A DNA stretch of 64,000 nt from Acanthochlamys bracteata (Eukaryota; Streptophyta; Magnoliopsida; Pandanales; Velloziaceae), in contig CM034133.1 of NCBI GenBank assembly GCA_019914995.1, positions 4,836,001-4,900,000 on the forward strand, given 5' to 3'. This document shows positions 24,578-37,400 of this stretch, one piece after another (position 1 is the first letter of the stretch; each line of letters begins with the position of its first letter). A program made the position numbers and the translations under genes. Under the pieces are notes generated by a model. The model had not been told where the DNA came from and ran no database searches. It saw nothing but the letters and a program-made list of their open reading frames with translations.

Positions 24578-24994
24578 TGCTCAATGCTAAATCGAGTAAG
24601 AGCGAGATGAAGAGCGTTTGAGTTTGTTTATAAAAAGAGTTATATGGCGGGTAGCGGTCTCGTCACCGTGAAACCACGACCGTTGGATTAAAATTTAATC
24701 ACGTGATTGTTTTCTTTTGTTTATTTGGGGGAGGGAGATAGCAGTAATGGTGCGTAATCTGGATTGAATCTGAAAACCCGCAACCTGCCAGCCAACCGCC
24801 AACACTCTTGCATGTGAGTTATTAGTACTGAACGGTCACGAGGCAGATTAACGGTGAGGATTGAGTATGATCGAGACGGGGAACGGTATGCGGGTCTCAC
24901 CTTTTGTTTTATTATAATTCGTTAGATCCACATCGTACCAGTTAGATCATATATTTTTTTATTGATCTAAAAAATTATTTTCTTTCTTATCAAT

Positions 24995-26202
24995 CATAGT
25001 TGTATGAATTAAAACGAAAATGAACCCAAAAATTATCCGGATCAACTGTTTTTGGATTGATCCGATGTATTATCGTGTCAACTCATCGGGTCAACACTTA
25101 TATTTGTGGTATAACGATACTATAAAATTCCATCGCGTGTCTTTATTCTTTCACGCTTTTTTCTTTCTATCTCCTTTTTTAATCTTTCATTGCCGCCGCT
25201 GTGGTAGCCGACAAAAAAATGAAGATATTTTTTTATCTCGAGCAAGACGGAAACAAACTTATAGCAGCACAGAAGAAACTTCTCTATAACACTTGTGCAC
25301 CCGCGGTCGTTAGTGTGGCGGAGCTCGACGACACGAACGTTGCTTACGATCGGCACCTCTACGAACACCTATTTAATCCGATCACTGTAGAAGTCCACCT
25401 CTTCCTCTCGAATCGCTGTTGGTGCCGTGAAACTATAATTTGAAACCGTGAGCGTTAGACCTCGGATCGAAGAAGAAGGGAGGTTTGATTGCCAACGATA
25501 GGGGAGAAGAGTAGAGAAGTAACGAGAGCGACGGAGGGTAGAGGAGTGCAGATGGAGATTGAGAGAAGAAGGCGGAGGAGATGAGTCGGAATTTTCGAGT
25601 TGGAGACGGAGGAAAACGTTTGAGGTTGATGGATCGTTGAATCCTTCTATTGGAGAAGAACAAGAAGATGATGGATAGTTGCTATTGATTTCATTGTTGT
25701 TTTTATTATTATTGTTGTTGAGATTTTAATGATGTTTTCATTGCTATTAATGTTGTTGATTTTGGAGGTGTTGTTGTTGTTGTCAGTGGTTGGTGGTGGC
25801 AGAGGAAAGGAGGAGGAGAGACGGCTGGAGTTGTCGACGTGCTGATGTTTACAAAGGCTATAGGCGATCATCGGTGGAGATGTGTCTGGAATAGAACTAT
25901 GATTTCGAAAATAGAAATAATTTCTGGAATAGAAGATGGAAATGGAATTGGAATAAAATTGAACGGAAAATAATATTCATGTGAGTATGATTTTATCATC
26001 ATTGTGTGTGTTAATATCACTATTAATAATTAATGATCCGGACTGGCAGATCGTCTGATCAATTCGAAATTCATTCGTGTCGATCCGAATTACACCAGAT
26101 CGACTGCATATTTATTTTTTTTACAAATTTAGATTAATTTGACGTCCGAATTGATAATTATCGAATTGATTTGGACAGTCTAGTACGGGTCTATCAACTA
26201 TG
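24995..26202. mobile_element. hAT-like non-autonomous DNA transposon, 1.2 kb
   Basis: The left end begins CATAGTTGTATGAATT, and the right end on the other strand begins CATAGTTGATAGACCC, sharing the CATAGTTG terminus of the element at 9548-10211. The flanks TTATCAAT (24987-24994) and GTATGAAT (26203-26210) agree at 6 of 8 positions, consistent with an aged 8-bp duplication. Subterminal zones carry CGGGTCAAC and GATCCGGAC words like the 9548 element. The middle (about 25130-25870) is GC-richer, with ORFs up to 89 codons and no known domain. It may be captured or ancestral sequence. No transposase was recognised. Confidence 0.7.
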
Positions 26203-26210
26203 GTATGAAT

Positions 26211-27115
26211 TACTTATGTCTATATTTTGTGGCTTTGTAAGATCGATAGAATATAAATTTTTATGTTTTTAAAATTTGCTTAAATTACAATCATATATCT
26301 ATATTTATGGATGTCATAAAATTAGACAATTTTTTTTTCTTTTGTTTATTTATTATTTCGCTTTTTTGGTTGAAACAAAAAGTGTAAGCGGGTTCATTTC
26401 TCCACGAGCTTGAATTATGGCGATAATAAGATTGTTGAGCCAAGCTGTGTGACCAGTAATATTTATTTTTTTTTTTGTGTTTCAAATTTTAAATTATAAT
26501 AATGTTTGAGAAATTTTCTTTCAGAATGAAAAACTAATAATTAATTTAAAACTTAGGAACTTGTAAGTTGATAATGCTCGAGAAATTTTAGTTATCTGCT
26601 ATAGATAGACTGGTAGAGTATGAGGTCATAATATGTAAAACAAATTATTGAAAGTAACAATCATAGTTTGGTCGGTTCGGAAATAGATATCAATTATGTA
26701 GGATATAACATTTGAAGACGGCATTGTTGTATTCATCTATCTGTCTATATGTTTATAAAATTTCAAGACGGCATTGTCTGTCTATATGTTTATAAAAGAG
26801 AAGCTTCTCTATCCTTCCCCTCACCATGTGTTGACATCTCATAAAAATATAGACGTCAATTATTATCTTCCAAAATAGAATTTTTTTATCCTTGCACAAG
26901 CATTGCTAATCTGATTTTTCCACAAATAAAAGAATTTTTTCTTTGCATATGGATCAGTATTTTAAAATACTTTACTAATTTTTGCCTCATACTTTAAAAA
27001 AACTATGGCTATTTGGGGTCGTATGTTTATGTTTATACTCGTTAAGTTCAAATAAACTTCAAACAGTATTAGTAAGCGTTTAGAATGGCTTACTTATATG
27101 TTGGATAGGAGACGT
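26211..27115. other. Intergenic with a small local duplication
   Basis: No gene is supported. Between 26714 and 26800 the words AAGACGGCATTG and CTGTCTATATGTTTATAAAA each occur twice in direct orientation, a short imperfect tandem duplication. Confidence 0.6.
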
Positions 27116-27118
27116 TTA

Positions 27119-27310
27119 GGATTGTTTATAAAATAAAATTTTTTTAAAAAATAAATTTTATTTTTTATATTTCTAAAAAATAATAAAAATATATAATAAA
27201 AAAATTTTATTACGTAAAACTTTTTTATATTTTTTAAATTTTTAAATAAATTTTTAAATATTTATAAAATATATATTAAAAAATATGAAATAAAAAAAAT
27301 TAAAATAATT
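27119..27310. repeat. MITE-like block, right end truncated or degraded
   Basis: Preceded by TTA and beginning GGATTGTTTATAAAATAAAA, its interior follows 49430-49683 closely (AATAAAAATATATAATAAAAA, then ATTACGTAAAA, then TTTTTAAATTTTTAAATAAA, then AAAATATATATTAAAAAATATG). The CAAACGCT-type right end seen in the sister copies is absent. Confidence 0.6.
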
Positions 27311-28184
27311 ATTGCGGCTCACACGATAAGCCACCTTAATTTAGCAAAATAAGTTGTTTAAAAGTAAGATACCATTAAATGGCAATAAAGGTTTTGCGTT
27401 TACAAAATATTTGAAAGTATGTTTAAAAATAAATGTTTTAACACAAAAAATATTTTTATTATTTTTTAAATAAGATTAGTTTTACTAAAAAATAATACAA
27501 ATAAGTAATATTAAAATCATATGACATAAATGTTTTTAATGTTTTAAAAAAAATTAAAACATTTTATAAAATATTATAGAAACTGTTTCTTATAAATAAA
27601 AATTGAAATAAAAAGAGTAAAAAAGTAAAACCAAATATGCACTGGATAGGTTGAAAAGTTAACAGAATCATTTTATCACCTTCGCTTCTATTTCTTAAAA
27701 AACATATTTGGAAAAATGTTAAGTATGAATATATTAGAAAAGATGTTAAAAAACAATTAACTTATATATAAATATCACAAAAATATAACAAACATTACTT
27801 GTTATTTAATGATTAATTATATAAATATTTCATAACTTATCTACTTATTTTTAATTATAAGAAAGAAATATTTACAAAGTTTAAAATGATATTTGAAAAT
27901 TAAATGTATTTTAAAAATATGTTAAACTAAATAAAAATTAATTATACTTATATCATGTATAATACACTAAAGAATAATTATTAAAATTCTTCTTCAGATT
28001 AAATATTTCTTTACCCAAATACCATTCTTAGCCTATTTTAAAAAATATTTGCATCCAAATGTACTTGGGAAATTGGTTGCTTATTTAAAAACGAAGTTGC
28101 TTATTTCGATAAGTTCGTTATTTGCACGTCACCCACACAGGCTCTTTATATCATTTTACATTTGCACGTGACCAATGACTCTAT
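27311..28184. other. Intergenic, AT-rich
   Basis: Very AT-rich sequence with no supported ORF. Parts around 27380-27650 and 27700-28080 look like further worn AT-rich repeats, but ends could not be fixed. Confidence 0.4.
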
Positions 28185-28955
28185 TTGTAAGAATTGAATC
28201 AAACAACGAACTAAAAAATTATCCCAATCGCGGTTATCGAATTGATCCATTAGATCAATCGATCAAATCATCAGATAAATAATATTAAAATATTTTTAAT
28301 AAATAATAATAATAATTACAGTAAAAAATCTAATATCATCATAGCACTACTAGCAATAATATTAATAATAATCACAATAAAAATTTAAAATATTTTTACT
28401 ATAATATTACTATCAATAATAATAATAATAATAATTACAGTAAAAATTAAAATATTACCATTAGAGTATTACCACCACCAATAATAATAATAACAGTAAA
28501 AATTTATAATAAAAAATATTTAAATAAATTAGGCGATTAGAAAAAATAAAATTATAAAATAGATAAAATATAAAATAGACATAATCAATTTTTTTAGATA
28601 TACATATTTGAGTATGAATATTTTATAATATAAAAATTTAAAACTACTAATAATTGATATTTATAAATTAGATATAATCAATTATATTTTTACATTATCA
28701 TATTCAAATACAAACTTTAAACTACATATTATTTTTCAAAATATGACTATTAATAATTATTTTTATATTAATATATCATCAATTTAAATTTTTTAATTAT
28801 TTTAAAAAAGATTTTTTTTAATCCAGTTTGATCCGGACAGACGGATCGATCAGATTAAAGAGAGTCAAAAAAGATCAAATTGGATCGAAACGGATCGATT
28901 ATATAAATAATATTTTGCAAATCCGAATCGATTTACTGTTCGGATCGATAATATA
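28185..28955. mobile_element. Degraded relative of the hAT-type element at 9548
   Basis: Its right part (about 28800-28950: TTTGATCCGGACAGACGGATCG, then AAACGGATCGATTATATAAAT) follows the right part of the 9548 element (TTTGACCCGGACGAGCGGGTCG, then AAACGGGTTAGAGCGGTCGATTGCATAAA) in order. The AT-rich middles also align, with ACTATTAATAATTATTTTTATA near 28750 matching GCTATTAATAATTCTTTTTGCA near 9980. Termini are worn and no target duplication was found. The middle holds a cluster of AATAATAAT tracts. Confidence 0.65.
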
Positions 28956-29426
28956 TTAAAACAAGTAAAGAATATGGCTTAGCAAGTATACAATGTTCAC
29001 ACCTTTTATCAAGCATAGGTATTTTTGAGAAAGTCTGTCTAAAACATTTTAAGAAAGTAAGATATCCAAATTCAAAAAGTGTGGACGGCCAAGGCGCTAA
29101 TGTCATTCCACCATTTTATTTACATTATTTATATCACTAGATGGAGTAAGAAAGCAAGTAGGAGAATTTGGAGGAGTTACTGAAGTTGATGACGAAGAGA
29201 TCCCAGTTCGAAGGTCGCTGTATGACACAGCCAGACGAGAAAAAACTTGACAAGATAATTTTGCTTAGCAAGTTGGCTACCTGAAATTAATTGACAGATA
29301 AATCTGAAAACATTAGAGAGAGATAAAGGTGGTGAATTTCATGGAGTAGTTGTGATTTCCAACTTCCTATCTTCTCAACCGTAAGGGTGGGAGTGGGACT
29401 ATGAAGAGTAAGTATTTCAAATTTCT
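28956..29426. other. Intergenic, nothing recognised
   Basis: No supported gene. This lies outside the putative LTR that starts at 29427. Confidence 0.45.
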
Positions 29427-29809
29427 TGTCTGATAGGATTCGACGTGAATCGAACTAGAACTTCAAAAGAAATTGCAAATAATAAGAAAAAGCGGTAAAA
29501 TAAAGCTGTAAATAAAACTGAAGATAAAAAAAATAAATAACTTGATTTTTCCATGCCCTTTGAGGCCTACAAGCATCATTATTTATAGGCTCCACCAAAC
29601 GACCAATTGGCTAGAGTCCTAAAGCATTAGAAATTCTACTACTACAAGAATCCTTACTAACTTGGAAACTTCACATCAAGTTTCCTTATTATTCTAGATA
29701 CCTAATGTCACTAGCTACTGCTTCTAGAAATTCAAGACTCTTTTGGACTCTTGCACTATCTTTCAGCCCAAAGCCTGCATTTTCATTGGCACACACCCGT
29801 ATCGTAACA
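29427..29809 (-). repeat. Putative 3' LTR of the 29.4-33.4 kb fossil
   Basis: The minus-strand copy starts TGTTACGATACGGG directly after the polyprotein-tail-like sequence and a short purine-rich GAGGGATGGAA, and ends ATCAGACA. A TATA-like CTATAAATAATG lies inside (about 29578-29590). No partner LTR was found in the window, so this is provisional. Confidence 0.4.
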
Positions 29810-32800
29810 TTCCATCCCTCCTGAAAATCAACCTTGTCCTCAAGGTTGAAGGATATCATTCCTTGGAATTCATATAGAGGAAAACTTTCAATAGAAGTTC
29901 CAATAAACCTCAGGAACATCTGGTAAGCTTCTTCCCTTTTCATCTGAAGGTAGGCAAGTGCCTCAAAAACCATTCCTTTGGCTGGACATTCACTAATGAT
30001 CAAGTCACAGGACATATTGTCCCTCTCTGCTATTCTATCAAAATCTGTTTGATAACATAGCAAGCTTGCAAGGGCCTTAGGGTCAAGCTTAAATGCTTTT
30101 TCTGACTTAGTTTGGGCAGTCATAATTTCTGGTTTCAATAACTGACCAGTAGCTACATAATTCCCAATAGTTTCAGATGGGAAAACAACAATAACAAGCT
30201 TGCTGAAGAGGAGAGGAGAGTTTGTATAGATGAACCCCGAATTGCTGTCAGTAGTCAACCGGTATTTACCCTTCACCAACTACTGAATTCCAGCAGGTAT
30301 CTCAACTTGAGATTCAACCATTTTCTGCCTAGTAAAGCTCTCTAGAGCATATGCTTTAACCAAAGCTGACATTGGCAAAAGGCTCTGGCCAGCATCCATA
30401 TGAATCACAAAATGGTTTTTCATCTTAGGGATTAACAACTCAGAACTACTCACAGTAGATACTGCAGAACTTGCGAAACCTGCCAATGATGTTGGATGCA
30501 TATTCGAGCATTCCCTCTCAGCTGGTGGACGCCAACTAGAGATCTGTAATGCCAATAATTCATGGAAGAGTCAGCCATGATAATACCGGATAAATAAAAC
30601 CATATGCTCTTCTAATTAATCCATAGCATTTGAGAACATTTTATATATTGTCTCATCTTCATAAATGACAAAAGCTACTCCCATTGGTGAATATACTCTC
30701 CTTCACTAAACCACATCTACTGGTAGCTTGAAAGGGTAATGTTTGCTTAGCAAGAAGTTTTAAAGTACCACTGATTTCAGGGCGACGAGAGAGCTCAAGT
30801 CCAGATATGTCTAAGAAAAGGTGAGAACCAACTTCTCTTATGGTAACTGTTGGGTTTTCAAAGGCACTCCAAGAAGGAAGATCATAAGGTAGAAATAAGT
30901 GCTCCTTCAACACACCTACAAGGTATGCTAGTAATGGTGTCTCCTCATCAGCAACAGAAGTGTCTCCAAATGATAATTCCAAGGAAATTCCAAACATAAG
31001 TTCTGGAGCCAGAGGAAATTCCAAACATTGAACCTCCTTGACAAGAATTCCCTTGTTATGTAGAGCTTCCAAGCTCGGTTAGTTCCCTCGTAGCATGGTT
31101 TTTAGGCATAACCAAAAGAGTAAGTGAATAATTGCTTGGTATCTCCACAGCACTAAAGACTCCTCCGACAATCATAACAACAATGCTACTGAATTTCATC
31201 TCAGTAAACTAATGCTGAAACAAAGTACTCGTCACAAAAAGCTCCTAGAGCAATGAGCGAAGGATCGCCAAGCTTAATTCTGTCTATCCACCATCTTATA
31301 TTCCACTTAACAATCTCATTCTTTTTCCCGAAAATCCTACATAGTCCATGATTTGAAACTAGTGGACTTGTGTATAGCCTTCCAAGGTCATGCAAAACAA
31401 TTAGCTTCTCCATCTACAGTACTAAATTACCTTGCACAGTCAGTACCCGTTCTTTGTCCTATAAACTAGCCACAAGAATACCAGGCTCGTCCATGCTTGG
31501 CTTGGAGCTCGCCACGCACGCATGCCTATTTGAAAGACCCCTCACACATTGCAGCAGAGAATAACACAAGGTTACCATCATCCACACAAGAGGCAAGCAC
31601 AGGATTACTCTTGGTGATCACTACCATGATACCCGTGTGTGATTCCTCTCCAACAACTATTGCTGCACATGCTGGATTGAAGCTATAGAAGGTACTGTCA
31701 AGAAGACACCAAGCAATTGCCTTCACGAGTATAGTGCACCTGTGACAGTAACCATCGCGATCGACAACCTTTCCCATGCTGAAAAAACAATCTGAAAATT
31801 TGCAAGAAGCTTTGTATGTAGAAGTCCACTCTGATATGAGTGAAAACCATCTTTCAGAAAGCACTCCTAATAAGATCACAAGAACTGCTGTTGCAAGAAG
31901 CAAGTATGTTAGTTGATAATGAGCTTGAGCTATAAGTGCTGACATCCTTACCTTGCTTACAGTCAAGACATGTAGTTGAGCAGCACTGCCAGCAATGCCA
32001 AAGTTTCCTCCAATCTTCAACATGCATGGCTAAAGTTCTCCTTACTTTGACATAGAATTTCCAGAGCAGTCTGGAAACAAGAGGAGTATGACAAGTGATA
32101 TTAAAGTCTTGTTGTTTGATTCTATGATATATCCCTTTCTCTTGGCTGTACTGCCGAGCATCTTCTGTGCACATTACCGCACGATGATCGCACGGACTTA
32201 GTGGATCAAGAACTTGTTATGTTCTTTCTGTTGTTGCTTCGTCTATTTCAGGTTTCCCAGATAAAGAAGAGGTCGGTGATGAGCTGAATTTTGGTAAGTG
32301 ACTCGTCGAAGATTGTTCAAGCTTGTGTGTAGGAGTCAGGGCTGAGATGCAACGGTGAGCAATCCACCGGGATCGATTGACAATGAGGAAACCGAAATCA
32401 TGCAATGTTGTTGGTCGGATATTTGTCGTTCACGGGGCTTCGTGTGTGATAGCAAAATTTCGTTATTACCCGTAAAGGAACAAACTCGAGCTCTCCGGTG
32501 CCGAGCTTGAATCAAGATATGAGGATTCGAACTTAGCCGGAAGGATCTTCTTATCAATTGTGGGCTTGATTATCTCTCGCTCAGGCCGCTCAATCAGCTT
32601 GGATTTGATTGACTCCGACCCCTCGTGCTTCGGTTCTGTTGGTAGCGGCGGTGATGGCGGGAAGGAGATTTCGAGTTCAGCCATCTTGGAGGTAGTGAGG
32701 CGAGAGAGATAGTGGCGACAGAAGTGATGTTAGTGATAGATGTCGGCACCGGCGGTGATGTAGGAGGTAGTGGAAGTGTGAGTTCATTAATTTTTGGAGT

Positions 32801-33400
32801 GATGATGGCGGTGTCCGTGGGAGACGTAGTTGGGGTGGGAAGAAAATTTTGAGTAGAAGGAGAATTTTGTGAAGAATAAGTCAACTAAAGTGATTTGGGT
32901 GGTAGTAGCAGCTCCAAGTGCTGCTGTTCTAACTATTGCTGTCTATAGATAAAATTCTCTAGTTTGGTAAGGCTTGCATCAAGCTTCTCCCGATCAATTG
33001 TTGAGTTATTGATTCTCTCTTCCGAACGTACTTCAACCTGCGGTTGGATTGGATATGCTTGTGGTGACGGCCGAGGAGAAAAGTCTTGCAGCACTACACC
33101 GTGATGCCGCACTTGCTACAAATACTGTTCGTATGACTGATAGGGTTGCTGATGAACATCATAATTATGATATTACAAATATTTCTATTGATGATGCCGG
33201 TAAGGATCTTGATGATACTGCTGTGGATACGGTTCGTGTTGTTGATAATATTGTTAACAAAGATTATGAAAATAATGCTAGGAGTAGAGTTCATTGTGGC
33301 TGATTATATTGTTAGTAAGGTTTATGATCATAGAACTAGCATATATAATTCATGTTGCTCATAGTATTGTTGATAATAGTGAAGGGTGCAGTGGCATCGT
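29427..33400 (-). mobile_element. Unusual LTR-type fossil, probably Ty3/gypsy-related, with unassigned ORFs
   Basis: On the minus strand, from right to left, there is a Gln/Tyr- and Pro-rich gag-tail-like part (about 33300-32470, with EKLDASLTKLENFIYR), several ORFs of 70-196 codons without a domain I recognise (about 32170-29690, one with a possible membrane segment near 31910), a tail FNLEDKVDFQEG of the kind that ends plant gypsy polyproteins, and then a TG...CA block (29809 down to 29427) that could be the 3' LTR. No RT, RNase H or integrase motif is visible, so it would be non-autonomous or heavily deleted. It is broken, with several breaks. The right boundary and the other LTR were not found. 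It might alternatively be a decayed host gene, and family placement is uncertain. Confidence 0.45.
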
Positions 33401-34470
33401 CAAGTCCGTAACACTTTTCTGACAAGAAGAGAAGAGAGGAAAGAAGGGGACCGGTAGAGAAGGATCATCATACGACGGGAGCAAAAAAATAAACGAGACA
33501 AAATCAAGTTCCATTACAAACCAATAATAATAATAATATCATGTCATGCAACAAAGTTACGTAATAATTTTCTAACAAACATATAAGAAGTTAAGAACTT
33601 ATTGAGATGGCAAATTGACTCAACAGCAATAAAGATTAACTTATCTAAAATGCATCATCAGCTTGGGTGGTTCCTTGCTTAATGGCCCAAATCATCTTCT
33701 CATTAAGGCCTGATAACAGTGATTCTTATATTGGATTTTCATGGATACGGCCCATTAGACTGGCTTTGACCAAACCATATCAAAACAAAGACGATCAGGA
33801 TTTAGTTCTGTTGCCAAGGTAATAAGAAATGTAGTAGAACCGCGTGGCGTCCTTGTCCACCGTGTTGTCATGGTAGTGGTAACAATTACAAAACAAAAGT
33901 AGTTTCAAGTTTGATAAACTCACGCCTAAATTCTGCTTCCGTTAAACTGTCTTCTCTCTCTTTCTCGACTACTGTGTCTATCACCTAAACGCTTCACCCA
34001 ACACCTTCCCCAACTGCCGCCCACCGTCTCTGACGGTGCCGGAATTCATTTTCTTTATCAATCAAACGACACGTGTTATTCACCGGCGACGATCCGGCAA
34101 GTTTTCATTTCTTTTGCCTGGTTTTGCTGCTAAGGATCGCTTGGATCGGTTTGTGTTTTCCGATATAAGTCCTGGATTGATCTTGTTTATTTCCTGCTTG
34201 ATCTGGTTAGGTTTTTAAATAAATTAATCGGTTCATTTGATCTCTAGTTTCTGTTTGTGAAATTGTTTGTTTACGACTTCTGTTTATCTGTTCTAGCAGT
34301 TGAACTGACCAAAGCTGGTTTCTGGGCCTTCAGTATAAATTATTCAAAATTCAGTTGTTCAGAGTTGTCAGATTTTATTTGCCAAGATCTGCATTTGTAT
34401 TGCATTTGCTGGTTCATAATGTTATGTTCTGTGTAATGCGGGTAGATTGTTTGGTTGACATCAGACAATT
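33401..34470 (+). promoter_or_regulatory. Promoter and 5' leader of the apyrase gene
   Basis: 33400-33900 has no supported ORF and is the likely promoter. From about 33930 to 34210 the sequence is pyrimidine-rich and less AT-rich, like a 5' untranslated exon. It is followed by T-rich DNA and then TTGACATCAGACAATTATGCGG directly before the start codon. This suggests a 5'-UTR intron with its acceptor at ...CATCAG, a few bases before the ATG at 34471. The donor is probably in CTGGTTAGGTTTTT near 34203-34216. This is inference from composition and splice consensus. Confidence 0.5.
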
Positions 34471-37400
34471 ATGCGGATTTCCGCGTCTCTACAAGATTTT
34501 TCTTCCTTCAGTAAAGTAGAGACGAGGGATCCTGAATTTGAGCTTGAGAGTGGGAGGAATTATGCAAGAAAGCCATTTCGTTTTCTGCTTAGAGAAGGGC
34601 TTGCTGCGAGTTTTTCAAAGGAGAAGTCGTCTTTGCCTTCCAGTCCAGTGAAACGGAAGAAATGGCTTCGAGGTTTTCTATTTGTGGCAGCACTAATAGT
34701 GTTATTGCCTGTAGTTTATGTGTGTTCCAAATATGTAGGTGCGTTGTTGTTGCAAGGAGGATCTCAGTACTATGTGATACTTGATTGTGGCAGCACTGGT
34801 ACTCGAGTTTACGTGTATGAAAGTTCTGTTTATAGAGTTAAAACACATGGGAACTTACCTTTTGTTCTGAGATCTGTACCTGGTAATCAGAAGAAGTTGA
34901 GTAAGCAGAGTGGTCGTGCTTATCAACGAATGGAAACTGAACCTGGATTTGATAAGCTTGTGCGGAATGGAACTGGTTTGCGAGCTGCAGTAAAGCCGCT
35001 ATTGCAATGGGCAGAGAAGCAAATACCGAAACGTATTCACAATAAGACACCTGTGTTTGTTTATGCTACAGCTGGTGTACGTAAGCTACCTACTTCTGAC
35101 TCAACTTGGCTCCTTGATAAGACCGCATCTATATTGAAGAATTCATCTTTCATGAGTCATAGAGAGTGGGTAAAGATAATAAGTGGCGTAGAGGAGGCAT
35201 ACTACGGATGGATAGCTCTTAATTACCAAATGGGTATGTTAGATTCCTTGCCGCCTAAAGGAACAGTTGGCGCACTTGATCTGGGCGGTTCATCCTTGCA
35301 AGTTACTTTTGAAACCCAAAAGCCGATACGCCATGAGACTGGCATAAACCTAAGTATAGGTGCAGTTAAGCATCACCTTAGTGCATATTCTCTTGAAGGT
35401 TATGGGTTGAATGATGCTTTCGACAAATCCGTGGCGTTTCTTCTAAAAAAGTTCTTGGAAAAATCTCTAGGTGCTGTGGGCAATGGCCCAATAAAACTTG
35501 AGCACCCATGCTTGCAGACTGGATATAGAAAGAAGTACGTCTGCTCACACTGCATTGCATTAGGTAAAGCAGGAAGTTCACAGGTTGGAGGACAGAGTAT
35601 CGGGAAGGGTAGGCCTGGAATGAGTATTGAGCTTCTTGGTGCACCCCAATGGGAAGAGTGCAGTGCAGTTGCAAAGAGAGCTGTTAATCTCTCTGAATGG
35701 TCAAATGTTGCAGGAATGGATTGTAAATTAAAACCATGTGCTATTGCTGATGGCTTCCCAAAGCCGCATGGACGGTTTTATGCAATGTCAGGTTTTTTTG
35801 TAGTATTCCGTTTTTTCAATTTAAGCTCTGAGGCTGCTCTTGATGATGTCTTAAAGAGGGGTAAGGACTTCTGTGGTAAAACATGGGAAACAGCTAGAAG
35901 GAGTGTTGCTCCCCAGCCTTTTATAGAGCAGTACTGCTTTCGGGCACCATATATGGTATCACTACTAAAGGATGGGCTGCACATACCAGACAACAAAGTT
36001 ACTATTGGTTCTGGTAGCACTACATGGACCCTGGGGGTAGCTCTATTGAAGGCTGGGCAAGCATTTTCAAGCAGAATTGATTTGCATGGTTTTTGGATGT
36101 TCCACCGAAATGTCAATCCTATAACAGTTCTTCTCCTTCTTTTGGTTTCACTGGCACTACTGTGTTGTGCATTATCATATGTTGCAAACTGGAAGCCAAG
36201 ATTGTTTAGGAGGTCACTTATTCCTTTGTTTAGGCATAACAGTGCAAACGCTAGTAAAGTGAATATGACATCTCCTTTTAGCTTACGCTGGAGCCCTATT
36301 AATGCAGGTTAGCTTCCTCTTTACCCTGAAATGACTTATTGATATGTTAAATTTTCTCGGATAGTTCTGCCTGAATCACTGCTGATTGTTTTAGATATGC
36401 TCTTGTCCATTTGTTTCCCGAATAAAAGTTTTCTGAAAGTAAGCTAATTTCAGAATCTACTTGAATTCGGTACATAGTGGTTTCTGGTTAATTTGGCTTG
36501 TAGATGGTTCTAACTTTGACTAAAGGTGAGGTTGGCATTATCTCTGAGTGGATCTGAAAGTTAAGACATTTTAGGAACACCTTTTTACTGTTTCTACTGG
36601 TATATTATAAAATATAGCAAAACACAAAAGACCTTGGATTACGATTTTTGTTTCTTTAACCCTGATTTGAAACCTTCTAGATATATAAAGCACTTCTGGA
36701 CTACTGTTTGAAAGAAAGAATAAACCAATAGTCTGCTGGTGGTTGTGTATATTGGTCATATTTGTTTGTGAGTGGCCAGTCTTAAGATGTTCAATTGTCC
36801 TGATTTAAGAAGAAGCATTCTGTCTCCTGCTTCTAGTTTGGTCTCAATTTAAGCAAAGCTTGTGAACCATATGCACATTACGAATGGCCAGCAAATGGGA
36901 ATGATGATGCCATTTTAGATTCCGAAATTGAACTGCTGTTTGTACACTAATTGTTACTTTATGAAATTGGCCTTTCTGAGATAGTCTGACTAGGAAGTTT
37001 GAAGCTATGGAGTTTCAGTAGTAGAGTTTTTTTATTACAAACTGTTTTTTGTCACTATGAAGTCATAAATCAAGATACTGAATTTCTGGATCATTTCTCA
37101 CTTCCTCTGGACCAATGGGACTTATGAATTTTTATATGGCCTTCTCTTTTCTTGTAATTTCCGTATTCTTAGGATTCCTCTCAGACCAAAAAGAGTTGTA
37201 TTGTAAATGCCCTTTTTTTATAAAGGCTTTTGTCAATGATGGTGTCGTAAGTTACAGACATTTTTGACAGAGTTGAATACTGAACTTTACAAATGTTATG
37301 CTGCCTGTTTATTATGAATGTGAGACAGAAATCCGATGAACTTGATTTTCAGCGTAAAATTTGTCGGGTAAAGTATGTAAAAGCCAAAGGGAGATGTTGT

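Noticed and set aside
24143-24610. 155-codon plus-strand ORF opposite the small gene at 24161
   Set aside because: It is the antisense shadow of a GC-richer coding stretch. The minus-strand frame has the better start context and a coherent protein.
25433-25871. Minus-strand ORFs of 74-76 codons within the hAT-like element
   Set aside because: Low-complexity Ser/Asn/Thr content and no known domain; kept only as part of the element's unknown core.
32594-33364. Pro/Thr-rich and Ile/Asn-rich ORFs as host genes
   Set aside because: The minus-strand reading fits the end of a retroelement gag-like segment, and the plus-strand frames are its shadows.
35378-36116. Minus-strand ORFs (98 and 112 codons) inside apyrase exon 1
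   Set aside because: Antisense shadows of the conserved apyrase coding sequence.
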